The notes beneath the pieces were generated by a model. It had not been told where the DNA came from. It made no database searches and saw only the letters and a list, made by a program, of their open reading frames with translations. A stretch of DNA of 8,952 nt from positions 1 through 8,952 of the forward strand of contig CAIWTR010000357.1 in the NCBI GenBank assembly GCA_903915615.1, given 5' to 3'. Below, piece after piece: positions 1 to 6,384 of the stretch. Numbering within the stretch: the first letter of the stretch is position 1; every line of letters starts with the position of its first letter. Source of the stretch: an uncultured Armatimonadota bacterium (GTDB taxonomy: Bacteria > Armatimonadota > Armatimonadia > Armatimonadales > Armatimonadaceae). Both the position numbers and the translations under genes were made by a program.

Positions 1-109
1 GTCCGCATACATCATCCAATAAAGGATGCAAAGACGGTGGATAAGCATTGTCAATAGGGGAACAGGCGACGATGACTGCGCTGGTCTGAAGTGTATTGAT
101 CCGGTTCAT
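1..109 (-). CDS. 5' end of an unidentified protein gene, cut by the window edge
   Basis: An open frame runs leftward from an ATG at 109 off the window edge with no stop, giving 36 codons that begin MNRINTLQTSAVIVACSPID and continue to ...PLLDDVCG. The start is well supported: GGAGAG lies five bases upstream of the ATG on the minus strand, and a TATAAT box lies about 25 bases upstream. The pattern of a short hydrophobic strand (AVIVAC) followed about 15 residues later by HPLLDDVCG is loosely like the N-terminus of sugar-nucleotidyltransferases (AVILAAG...KPLLPVAG). The glycine-rich nucleotide loop of that family is not visible, so I do not assign a function. It is divergent from the PEP-CTERM gene to its right. 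Confidence 0.55.
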   Translation of the reverse strand, partial: MNRINTLQTSAVIVACSPIDNAYPPSLHPLLDDVCG

Positions 110-132
110 TTTGGCTCTCCGTAACCCGGGGG

Positions 133-138
133 ATTATA
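133..138 (-). promoter_or_regulatory. TATAAT -10 box for the left-edge minus-strand gene
   Basis: The minus strand reads GCTATATAATCC, a perfect -10 consensus. Transcription would begin near 126, leaving a leader of about 17 bases that contains the GGAGAG ribosome binding site before the ATG at 109. No good TTGACA-like -35 is visible at 16-18 bases spacing, so this rests on the -10 box and its position. Confidence 0.45.
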
Positions 139-358
139 TAGCATCGCGATGTTCGGTCGGTTGGCAGTGTACCGCGCACCGACAGTCAAAAAATAAATAG
201 TTGCGTGTGGGCTGATTGGCATACGTCCTGCATCACCTCTATCCGTGAAGCAAACGCAGTGTGAAAGCCAGAATCAATCAGGCCTGGAACTACATGCACA
301 ATTGCTCAGACGAACGCTGGTCTACGATAACCGGCAATTGAAGACGATTGGAACATCA

Positions 359-961
359 ATGAAGAACCTTAAAATTTTTACCGCATCGGCAGCAGCAGTC
401 CTGGCCCTGTCCGTCGCAGGCAGCGCAAATGCCGCTGATACCTACACACTTTTTTCCGGCAACTGTATTGACAACTCAAATGTCACCGGTTCCGCAGCTA
501 CTGGAGTCGATAAAGTCTACTTTGTCAAGGACCGTGGCGACCTTACATCGGTTACCGGAACCGGCAACTTCTACATCCGCCTCGTAGACAACCTCTTCCA
601 GGTCACCAATTCTGCCAAGAGCATTGTCTACCTCGAAGGCAACACAACGATTCTGCAAAACACCTATGCTTATGCTGGATCAAATGGCCCAGAGTTCAAC
701 TACAGCGGAACCGTTGAATACACCGGCGGACTTTGGCTTGACCCGCTCCGTGACTTTATGAATGTTCCAGTGAGCGAGACTCGTAATCTTCTTGGAACGT
801 GGGAGTTTTCAGGTACATCTGCAGCACCAAAGGGTGTTGACTACCTGAACATCACCGTGTCCTCCCCAGTTCCTGAGCCAGGCGAGTGGGCAGCGATGGG
901 AATGCTGGCATCCGGTCTTGGGGGCTTGGTTGTCCGCGCTCGCCGCCGCAAGCTTGCATAA
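359..961 (+). CDS. PEP-CTERM sorting-domain secreted protein
   Basis: A 200-residue secreted protein. Residues 1-24 are a Sec signal peptide: the lysines of MKNLK, a hydrophobic core, then GSANA before the predicted mature start ADTYTLF. The middle (about 25-168) is rich in Thr, Ser, Asn, Gly and aromatic residues, like an extracellular beta-rich protein, with no recognisable enzyme motif and only one cysteine. The C-terminus is a PEP-CTERM signal: PVPEPGEW at about 170-177, a small-residue hydrophobic helix (AAMGMLASGLGGLVV) and the basic tail RARRRKLA. In that family, such tails are recognised by an exosortase, which processes the protein during export to the surface or matrix; no exosortase gene is in this window. 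The frame is open upstream to an ATG at 245, but that would put 38 hydrophilic residues before the signal peptide. I therefore choose 359, which has GGAA five bases upstream. The family of the middle part is unknown. Confidence 0.88.
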   Translation: MKNLKIFTASAAAVLALSVAGSANAADTYTLFSGNCIDNSNVTGSAATGVDKVYFVKDRGDLTSVTGTGNFYIRLVDNLFQVTNSAKSIVYLEGNTTILQNTYAYAGSNGPEFNYSGTVEYTGGLWLDPLRDFMNVPVSETRNLLGTWEFSGTSAAPKGVDYLNITVSSPVPEPGEWAAMGMLASGLGGLVVRARRRKLA

Positions 962-976
962 TCTTTGGTTGAATGT

Positions 977-1012
977 ACATCCCTTCACCTGGTCCGCCGG
1001 GTGCAGGGATGT
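977..1012 (+). terminator. Hairpin after the PEP-CTERM gene, possible terminator
   Basis: ACATCCCT (977-984) pairs perfectly with AGGGATGT (1005-1012). Inside, after one mismatch, CACC (986-989) pairs with GGTG (1000-1003), giving a 12-pair stem starting 15 bases after the stop codon. The following sequence, CTGCATTTAAGG, has only a weak T run, so it may act as a transcript-stabilising or Rho-assisted end rather than a strong intrinsic terminator. Confidence 0.5.
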
Positions 1013-1030
1013 CTGCATTTAAGGCGTATG

Positions 1031-1060
1031 GTTACAGGCTAAGCGAATAGGGGCTAGAAT
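1031..1060 (+). promoter_or_regulatory. Candidate sigma-70-type promoter for the 166-residue orphan gene
   Basis: GTTACA (1031-1036) is a 4/6 match to TTGACA. It is followed after 18 bases by TAGAAT (1055-1060), a 5/6 match to TATAAT. Transcription would start near 1067, leaving a leader of about 40 bases that carries the AGGA ribosome binding site. It lies just after the hairpin of the preceding gene, which suggests the orphan gene is a separate transcription unit. Confidence 0.45.
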
Positions 1061-1105
1061 GAATGCGTATGCCGGTATCTGCGCGGCGATAGGATTGAGA
1101 ACGAA

Positions 1106-1606
1106 ATGGTACATGAAACAGCCGCCCGCAATACTGCAAGGGCATCCGTGTGGACGCTACAGACGGAGCTTTTGACTCCCCAGCATTTGGTGGATGCTCT
1201 GATCGACCGTGGGTTCCTTCCAGGTATCACGCCTGTTGGTCAGGAAGATGAGACACAGGCTGGATCTACATCGGATATGTGGCAGCTGCAGCTTGGCGAT
1301 CGCGGTTATCACTTTGCCAGTCTGTCCAGCTCAAAAGGTCAGGGAGCAACCGTTACGGTCAATACATTTCCTGCCGGCACCGAGCTTCCAGGACATCAGT
1401 ATGGCAGGACCCTCGGCCGCCGCGGCGGCATCGTCTATAGCATCGAGGCGCATGGTCCAAGCAACTCCGATCGTGCACTCTGTGAAAATCTAGCGGAAGC
1501 GATTATGGAAGCCGTGGACGGCCTTGTTGAAATCACAGGACGTGGTCAGCGTGGAAACAAGCCGACTGCGTACACCAGCCGCTGGCTTGGGATGTACAGC
1601 AACTAA
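1106..1606 (+). CDS. Unrecognised 166-residue protein, single-gene transcription unit
   Basis: I do not recognise this protein. It has no signal peptide and no membrane segment, so it is probably cytoplasmic. Its composition suggests a small alpha/beta fold. An N-terminal helix (about 17-35, LQTELLTPQHLVDALIDRGF) is followed by alternating strands (WQLQLGDRGYHFASL at about 59-73, ATVTVNTF at about 80-87). Next come a glycine- and arginine-rich turn (GRTLGRRGG at about 99-107), a strand (IVYSIEAHG) and a helix (DRALCENLAEAIMEAVDGLVEI at about 122-143). The tail RGQRGNKPTAYTSRWLGMYSN is basic and aromatic. The ATG at 1106 has AGGATTGAGA ending five bases upstream. The gene has its own candidate promoter and a strong terminator. 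The last 30 codons and the terminator are repeated immediately downstream, so it was probably once part of a tandem array. A lineage-specific family is likely, but that is inference. Confidence 0.75.
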   Translation: MVHETAARNTARASVWTLQTELLTPQHLVDALIDRGFLPGITPVGQEDETQAGSTSDMWQLQLGDRGYHFASLSSSKGQGATVTVNTFPAGTELPGHQYGRTLGRRGGIVYSIEAHGPSNSDRALCENLAEAIMEAVDGLVEITGRGQRGNKPTAYTSRWLGMYSN

Positions 1607-1633
1607 AGTTTCCAAACGGTTTTTTAGGCGACG

Positions 1634-1673
1634 CGGGCACCTCTTGTAAATGTCGAGAGGTGCTCGTTTTTTT
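1634..1673 (+). terminator. Intrinsic terminator of the orphan gene
   Basis: An 11-pair stem, CGGGCACCTCT (1634-1644) with AGAGGTGCTCG (1656-1666), contains one G-T pair (1636/1664). The loop is 11 bases, and seven T residues follow directly (1667-1673). It starts 28 bases after the stop codon at 1606. Confidence 0.92.
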
Positions 1674-1709
1674 GTTGTAGATAAGGTTTGTGGGTGAACC
1701 CAGATCTAG

Positions 1710-1805
1710 TCCGTGGATGGCCTTGTTGAAATCACGGGACGTGGGCAGCGTGGAAACAAGCCGACTGCGTACACCAGCCGCTGGCTTGGGATGTACAGCA
1801 ACTAA
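1710..1805 (+). pseudogene. C-terminal remnant of a second copy of the orphan gene
   Basis: The frame beginning at 1713 encodes VDGLVEITGRGQRG followed by NKPTAYTSRWLGMYSN and TAA at 1803-1805. These 30 residues are identical to the C-terminus of the intact gene just upstream. An in-frame TAG at 1707-1709 closes the frame immediately before the remnant. The only possible start would be the GTG at 1713, which has no ribosome binding site, so this is treated as a broken copy. The three base differences from the intact gene are all silent, which suggests the copy diverged while still a functional gene, or was corrected by gene conversion, before its 5' part was lost. Confidence 0.8.
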
Positions 1806-1831
1806 AATATCCAAAGAGTTCTTAAACGAAG

Positions 1832-1870
1832 CGAGCACCTCTTGCAAAGTTGGAGAGGTGCTCGTTTTTT
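1832..1870 (+). terminator. Second copy of the intrinsic terminator
   Basis: The 11-pair stem CGAGCACCTCT (1832-1842) with AGAGGTGCTCG (1854-1864) has an 11-base loop and six T residues (1865-1870). It is the duplicate of the terminator at 1634-1673. The G-T pair of that copy is an A-T pair here (1834/1862), so the stem is fully paired. The loop sequence has changed at several positions. With copy 1 it forms a double terminator in front of the convergent minus-strand operon. Confidence 0.9.
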
Positions 1871-1897
1871 GTTTTCGGTGAGGTTTGGATCAACCGC

Positions 1898-1913
1898 TAT
1901 GGAAGCCGTGGAC
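1898..1913 (+). repeat. 16-base scrap of a third copy of the orphan-gene 3' region
   Basis: TATGGAAGCCGTGGAC is identical to 1504-1519 inside the intact gene and lies about two repeat periods (394 bases) downstream of it. After it the sequence no longer clearly matches the gene. Sixteen exact bases at the right spacing are unlikely by chance next to two other copies. Confidence 0.55.
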
Positions 1914-1932
1914 ATCAACAACGATGTCACAC
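1908..1932. other. Inverted repeat between convergent genes
   Basis: GACATC (1911-1916) and GATGTC (1923-1928) flank a six-base loop AACAAC. GTG (1908-1910) and CAC (1930-1932) extend the pairing past a one-base bulge. It lies 45 bases beyond the stop of the DUF1501 gene on the minus strand and could be part of that operon's transcript end, but there is no adjacent T tract on either strand. Confidence 0.3.
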
Positions 1933-1976
1933 AGCGCAAACATTTCTGCGGTTGTGGCCATGGTCGCTTTCGTGTA

Positions 1977-3449
1977 TCAGGAAAGGATGTCCTTAATCAC
2001 CGTTCCGTAGACATCGGTCAGGCGGAAATCCCGTCCTTGGTAGCGGTATGTCAACTGACGGTGGTCAATCCCAAACTGATTCAATAAGGTCGCCTGTAAG
2101 TCGTGCACGTGGACTGGGTTCTCCGCGACGTTGTAAGCAAAATCATCCGATTTTCCGTAAACAAGGCCCTTCTTGAACCCGCCGCCTGCCGCCCACACGG
2201 AATACACCGATCCTAGGTGGTCACGACCGTAGCCACTGGATGCATTGATGTCTCCCTGGCCAAATACCGTACGGCCAAATTCTGACATCCAGAGCACAAT
2301 TGTGTCATCCAGCAATCCGCGCTGCTCGAGGTCTTTTACGAGGGCCGCCGCCGGCTGATCTGTATCACGACACTGCTCGGCGAGCTGCGTCGACAGGTTG
2401 CCGTGCTGGTCCCATCCTGAATGCATTAACTGGACGACACGTGTTCCACGCTCGACAAGACGCCTCGCTAGGAGGCAGTTGCGCGCAAAAGAACCTGGCC
2501 GTTGGACATCCTTGCCATAGAGGTCGATCACATGCTGCGGCTCTTTTTCGATCGCTAGCAAATCTGGAACACTGGATTGCATCCTAAACGCTGTCTCGTA
2601 TTGGCTAATCCTGCTTGCAATTTCGGGGTCACCTTTCGTTGCAAGATGCGCCTTGTTGACACTTTGAACACCATTGAGCATCGCCTTACGGAGCTCTGGC
2701 GGAACACCCTTTGGATTATCGAGGTAAAGGACAGGCTCGCCTTCGCTGCGGAAACGCGTCCCTTGATGCTGACTAGGGAGAAACCCATTTCCCCAGTAGT
2801 AATCAAAAAACAGCTGGCCACAGGTTTTGCCAACATCCGTAGATGTCATCACAACAAAACTTGGCAGGTCCTCGGTCATTTTTCCAAGTCCATAGACAAG
2901 CCATGAACCCATACTTGGCCGCCCCGGAATCTGGGAGCCGGTCATAAACAATGTGACACCCGGCGCATGATTGACCGCATCGGTTGTCATCGAGTTGATC
3001 AGCGTAAACTTATCAGCGATGCTTCCGATACCCGGAAGAAGCGGGCTAAGGTGAATCCCACTCTTTCCATAGGGCACAAAAGGCTTGAGTGCAGGCAAAA
3101 TCGGATGGCGACTGGCTCCAGCCGTCATCGTTGAGAGGCGAACCTTTGAACGAACGGATGCCGGTAGCTCATCACCGCGCATTTTCTGAAGATGCGGCTT
3201 GTGATCGTAGAGGTCGACGTGGCTCGGAGCGCCGCCCTGCCACAGGATAATCAAGCGCTTGGCTTTGATCGGGAGCGTAGTGACCGGCTTTTTGGTCTGC
3301 GCCGATGCATCATCCGTGAGCATAAAGGAGAGTGCCAGATTCCCCGCGGCGCCAAGCGTTCCCGTGAGAAGCGTTCGCCGTGTGAGGCCGCTAAAGCCAG
3401 AGTCGTGAGCTTCCAACGTTGGAAGAATCGGATTGTTGATGTTATTCAC
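1977..3449 (-). CDS. DUF1501 family Tat-exported protein
   Basis: A DUF1501 protein of 490 residues from the GTG at 3449, normal length for the family, whose fold is related to alkaline phosphatases and sulfatases. Residues 22-28 (LTRRTLL) are a twin-arginine motif, followed by a hydrophobic stretch and DDASA before a predicted cleavage near residue 50. Family signatures are present in order: ILWQGGAPSHVDLYDHKP (about 68-85), MHSGWDQHGN (about 342-351), WMSEFGRT (about 387-394), GRDHLG (about 408-413) and VHDLQATLL (about 448-456). The catalytic activity of the family is not known. The gene follows the DUF1549/DUF1553 gene and overlaps it by 8 bases (GTGAATAA). I chose the GTG because GATGAGG is correctly spaced upstream of it. 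ATGs at 3464 and 3488 would add residues inside the preceding gene and lack a ribosome binding site. The pairing implies a joint role in the envelope, possibly polymer or sulfated-glycan breakdown, which is unproven. Confidence 0.93.
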   Translation of the reverse strand: MNNINNPILPTLEAHDSGFSGLTRRTLLTGTLGAAGNLALSFMLTDDASAQTKKPVTTLPIKAKRLIILWQGGAPSHVDLYDHKPHLQKMRGDELPASVRSKVRLSTMTAGASRHPILPALKPFVPYGKSGIHLSPLLPGIGSIADKFTLINSMTTDAVNHAPGVTLFMTGSQIPGRPSMGSWLVYGLGKMTEDLPSFVVMTSTDVGKTCGQLFFDYYWGNGFLPSQHQGTRFRSEGEPVLYLDNPKGVPPELRKAMLNGVQSVNKAHLATKGDPEIASRISQYETAFRMQSSVPDLLAIEKEPQHVIDLYGKDVQRPGSFARNCLLARRLVERGTRVVQLMHSGWDQHGNLSTQLAEQCRDTDQPAAALVKDLEQRGLLDDTIVLWMSEFGRTVFGQGDINASSGYGRDHLGSVYSVWAAGGGFKKGLVYGKSDDFAYNVAENPVHVHDLQATLLNQFGIDHRQLTYRYQGRDFRLTDVYGTVIKDILS

Positions 3450-6384
3450 GGGTGATGGCCTCATCCAGATTAAGCATTGCGAGGGCAACCTGGGTCAATG
3501 CTGCGATTTGTGTCCGATTACGCTTTGGTGCGGGAGCATGACCTGATGACAGGATGGCATCAACATCAGCGCCATGGCTGTTGTAATACTTCATTGCCGT
3601 TCCCATCAGCTTCTGCATGGTTTTACGCTCCTTGCTCGAGAGTGGCCTTGCGAGGATTGTTAAACCCATGTCATCGATGGATGTTTCCACCGTGCCATTC
3701 CAGTCAAGTGCGTTTGTTGCGAGCACTCTGGATGCTTCAATCCATGTGATGTCATTCAACATCGTGAGTGCATGCAGAGGGGTGCTTGTCCGGCTCGCAT
3801 TCACGGTGCACTGCTGGCGGCTTGCAGAGTCGAACATATTGCCCGGTCCTGCCGTTCTTCGCCAAAATGTGTAGATGCTGCGCCGATAAAGGTCGCTTCC
3901 CGTGCTCTGCGGATAGGAGAAGTCACGTTCCTTTGTGATGGATAGGCCATCCCAGATACCCGCAGGCTGATACGGATACACAGGCTTGCCACCGATCGTT
4001 GTGTTCATCAGACCGCTTGTCGCAAGCGCGATGTCCCTCAGTAACAAACTTGGAACGCGAAGCCGGCTTTGCCGTGAGTACAGGCGGTTCGATGGGTCCT
4101 TTTTCAGATGAATGGGGAGCACTTCCGACTTCTGCCGGTACGTGTGACTCATGACAATCAGCTTGTAAATGCGCTTGACATCCCAATCCCAGGAAAATTC
4201 TGTCGCAAGCCAGTCCAGCAGCTCGGGATGGCTGGGTGCCTCGCCAAGCGTTCCAAAGTTTTCGCTCGTCTTGCTAAGACCCGTCCCAAAGAACAGCTGC
4301 CAGTACCGGTTGATCTGTACACGCGCCGTCAGAGGGTTATCGGTTCGTACAAGCCACTTTGCAAAGTCCAGACGGTTCTTTATCGTGGCTGCTCCAAAGA
4401 CGGCTGGGACTGCCGGCGCAACGACATCACGCGGCTGAAGATACTCACCACGATCCAGAACACGCGTCTGCCGCGGTTGTGCATCAGACATCACCATCAC
4501 CTTTGGCAAAGCTGCTCGCAGCGATGTGAGCTCCTTTCCAAGGGCCGCCACTTGGTTGCGTAGGTTGCTAAAGTCGTTTGCTTGCAGCATCGGTAAAACG
4601 GCTGCTTGCACAACACGGACATCAGCATCAGAAACGTCAACCCCAGCGGCTGCCTTTTGGAGAATGGCTTTCTGCTCTTGCGTGAAACCCGGTTTTCGGA
4701 GCTCAAATGCGAACCCTCCGATGCCAGAGCCGTTGACGACTTGAACCACCAGTCGATGCTCACCAGGGGTGAGGATTGCTGTAAAGGAGTCCTGTCCGAG
4801 CAGCGTCGCACGCTGGGCTGCATTGCTGATTTTTTGGTCATCATCCAGCCAAACCCGGATGCCATCATCGGAGCCAAAGCGAAACTCAGCCGCGATTGCT
4901 CGTTCGACAGTGAATGTGCGCATCAGGTAAATGCTGGCATTGTCTTTGTTGGAGATGTCCGGGAGGTCTACCGATTGCTTACCGTCCACATCGATGTTCA
5001 GGGGTGAAAATGTCAGCCCTGCAGGATACTTGCGGTCGAACGCTTGCTGGAAGGTGCTTCCGATGCTCACCGGACTCTTCTGCCAAGCGGATGGTTTGAT
5101 CGCTGAAAGCGGGGTCTCTAGCGCTGGCATGAGGGATGCAGCTTCCGTGCGGATTGCTTTACGGAGTGAGACATCTAGGGATGATTGCAGTGACTTTTGC
5201 TGAGCTTCCAGGCGGCTGATCTTCTCGTTTTCGACTGCGGTGCCATAGGTTACAGTGGGCTCGGCAATGCGGTACTGACCGCCGCCTGGAGGAACGCCTG
5301 TCTCGGGCACATTGTTATAGAGTGCCATAAAGCTGTAGTAATCCTTTTGCGTGAAAGGATCATACTTATGGTCATGGCACTGAGCGCAGGCGAGCGAAAT
5401 ACCCAAAAACGTTGTCGCTGTTGTGTTGACACGGTCAAAGAGGTTTACGTTGCGTTGCTCCTCGGGAATGGCTCCGCCTTCACCGTTAAGCAAGTGGTTA
5501 CGGTTAAAGCCTGTGGCGACCCGCTGAGCATCCGTAGCACCTGGCAGTAAGTCACCAGCAAGCTGCTCGATTGCGAACTGGTCAAACGGCATGTTTGTAT
5601 TCAGAGCGTTGACCACCCAGTCCCGCCAGACATATTGGTACGTATCGCCATCCTGCTGAAAACCATTTGAATCCGCATAGCGGGCGGCATCCAGCCAAGG
5701 GAGGGCCATCCGCTCACCGTAGTGGGAACTGGCCATCAGACGGTCAACAACCTTTTCATACGCATTTGGTGCTGTGTCATTCAAGAACGCATCGACTTCA
5801 GCCTGTGTCGGAGGGAGCCCGATAAGGTCCAGCGTCACACGCCGTATCTGTGTGCGTTTGTCAGCCAGGGGACTTGCATTCAGACCTGCTTTTTTGAGCT
5901 TAGCCTGAATAAAATAGTCAATAGGATTGCTTGAGCCCGATGTCGCGATGGCTGTAACGCGTGGTCTCTGCGGGAGCAACCAAGCCCAGTGGGTCTTTGC
6001 CTTCAGAGTCCCGGGAAGCGATGCGCCCGTTTCAATCCACTTTTGAATGACTTTTTGCTCAACTGATGACAATGCTTTGTCGCCAAGTGGCATCGATGGC
6101 TGTGACCCGGAAGCCTGCAACCGTGTGAAGAGCTTACTGTCACCGATATTGCCGGGAACGATGGCTGCACCGGATTTACCGCCGCGTTTGCGACCAGCAA
6201 ATGTAGCGAGGTCGAGGCTGCCGGATGGTGCCTTTTCGGTATGACATCGGACACAGCGTTGCTCGAGAATTCGCTTCGCATCGGCATCGATGGTGGCATC
6301 CCTGGATGACGCGCTGGCAGCAATAACTGCCGTTGACAGCAGCGTGAATAGAACCGTTACGGCGTGTACTCGCATATCAATCAT
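3442..6384 (-). CDS. Secreted PSCyt1-DUF1549-DUF1553 protein (planctomycete-type cytochrome family)
   Basis: A 980-residue exported multidomain protein. Residues 1-25 are a Sec-type signal (hydrophobic VTVLFTLLSTAVIAASA). Residues about 34-124 are a PSCyt1 cytochrome c domain with haem motif CVRCH (44-48) and a candidate axial methionine in SMPLGD (M98). Residues about 153-362 are DUF1549 (PSCyt2), with DLIGLPPT, WLDAARYADSNG and a second haem-like motif CAQCHDHKYDP (333-343). Residues about 385-412 look like a short coiled coil. Residues about 484-564 form a PA14-like beta sandwich (FRFGSDDGIRVWLDDD, then GEHRLVVQVVNGSG). Residues about 668-890 are DUF1553 (PSD1), with NPLTARVQINRYWQLFFG, SHPELLDWLA, SHTYRQ and TPLHALTMLND. 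These proteins are abundant in Planctomycetota, Verrucomicrobiota and relatives, usually next to a DUF1501 gene as here. Function is unknown; redox chemistry at the cell surface is a reasonable inference. The start ATG at 6384 has only a weak ribosome binding site; the ATG at 6375 is an alternative. Confidence 0.93.
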   Translation of the reverse strand: MIDMRVHAVTVLFTLLSTAVIAASASSRDATIDADAKRILEQRCVRCHTEKAPSGSLDLATFAGRKRGGKSGAAIVPGNIGDSKLFTRLQASGSQPSMPLGDKALSSVEQKVIQKWIETGASLPGTLKAKTHWAWLLPQRPRVTAIATSGSSNPIDYFIQAKLKKAGLNASPLADKRTQIRRVTLDLIGLPPTQAEVDAFLNDTAPNAYEKVVDRLMASSHYGERMALPWLDAARYADSNGFQQDGDTYQYVWRDWVVNALNTNMPFDQFAIEQLAGDLLPGATDAQRVATGFNRNHLLNGEGGAIPEEQRNVNLFDRVNTTATTFLGISLACAQCHDHKYDPFTQKDYYSFMALYNNVPETGVPPGGGQYRIAEPTVTYGTAVENEKISRLEAQQKSLQSSLDVSLRKAIRTEAASLMPALETPLSAIKPSAWQKSPVSIGSTFQQAFDRKYPAGLTFSPLNIDVDGKQSVDLPDISNKDNASIYLMRTFTVERAIAAEFRFGSDDGIRVWLDDDQKISNAAQRATLLGQDSFTAILTPGEHRLVVQVVNGSGIGGFAFELRKPGFTQEQKAILQKAAAGVDVSDADVRVVQAAVLPMLQANDFSNLRNQVAALGKELTSLRAALPKVMVMSDAQPRQTRVLDRGEYLQPRDVVAPAVPAVFGAATIKNRLDFAKWLVRTDNPLTARVQINRYWQLFFGTGLSKTSENFGTLGEAPSHPELLDWLATEFSWDWDVKRIYKLIVMSHTYRQKSEVLPIHLKKDPSNRLYSRQSRLRVPSLLLRDIALATSGLMNTTIGGKPVYPYQPAGIWDGLSITKERDFSYPQSTGSDLYRRSIYTFWRRTAGPGNMFDSASRQQCTVNASRTSTPLHALTMLNDITWIEASRVLATNALDWNGTVETSIDDMGLTILARPLSSKERKTMQKLMGTAMKYYNSHGADVDAILSSGHAPAPKRNRTQIAALTQVALAMLNLDEAITRE
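3459..3462 (-). promoter_or_regulatory. Ribosome binding site that decides the DUF1501 start
   Basis: GAGG, within GGATGAGG on the minus strand, lies nine bases before the GTG at 3449 and inside the last codons of the upstream gene. Together with the GTGAATAA overlap this indicates translational coupling of the two genes. Confidence 0.55.

Larger units (their letters stand above)
1504..1913 (+). repeat. Decayed tandem array: gene 3' end plus terminator, two copies and a third scrap
   Basis: Copy 1 (1512-1674) is the last 30 codons of the orphan gene, its stop and its terminator. Copy 2 (1711-1871) repeats this at a 198-199 base offset. Across the 30 codons and the stop there are three mismatches, all at third codon positions without amino acid change. 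The 30-odd bases between stop and terminator stem are clearly more diverged, and the terminator stems are again nearly identical. A 16-base exact piece, TATGGAAGCCGTGGAC, occurs at 1504-1519 and again at 1898-1913, where a third unit would begin. The 15 or so bases after each terminator also match partly (AGGTTTG at 1684-1690 and 1881-1887). ATCTAG upstream of the shared part in both copies (1488-1493 and 1704-1709) hints that copy 2 lost about 18 bases. Confidence 0.85.

Noticed and set aside
245..358. Longer start for the PEP-CTERM protein
   Set aside because: It would place 38 polar residues before a perfect signal peptide that begins at the ATG at 359.
1512..1871. Attachment-site duplication from an integrated element
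   Set aside because: Repeated gene 3' ends can mark integration sites, but the two copies are only about 199 bases apart with no integrase or cargo between them; tandem gene duplication explains the retained terminator and periodic third scrap better.
1504..1913. CRISPR-like array
   Set aside because: Only two long units plus a scrap, with coding content and terminators; there are no short regular repeats with unique spacers.
1842..2087. 81-codon plus-strand frame over the second terminator and the end of the DUF1501 gene
   Set aside because: It runs through a terminator hairpin and antisense to a conserved C-terminus; its only familiar piece (MEAVD) comes from the third repeat scrap.
4108..4563. 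151-codon plus-strand frame inside the large DUF1549/DUF1553 gene, and other antisense frames there
   Set aside because: The minus-strand protein is continuous with recognisable domains throughout; the antisense frames have no family resemblance and no start signals.
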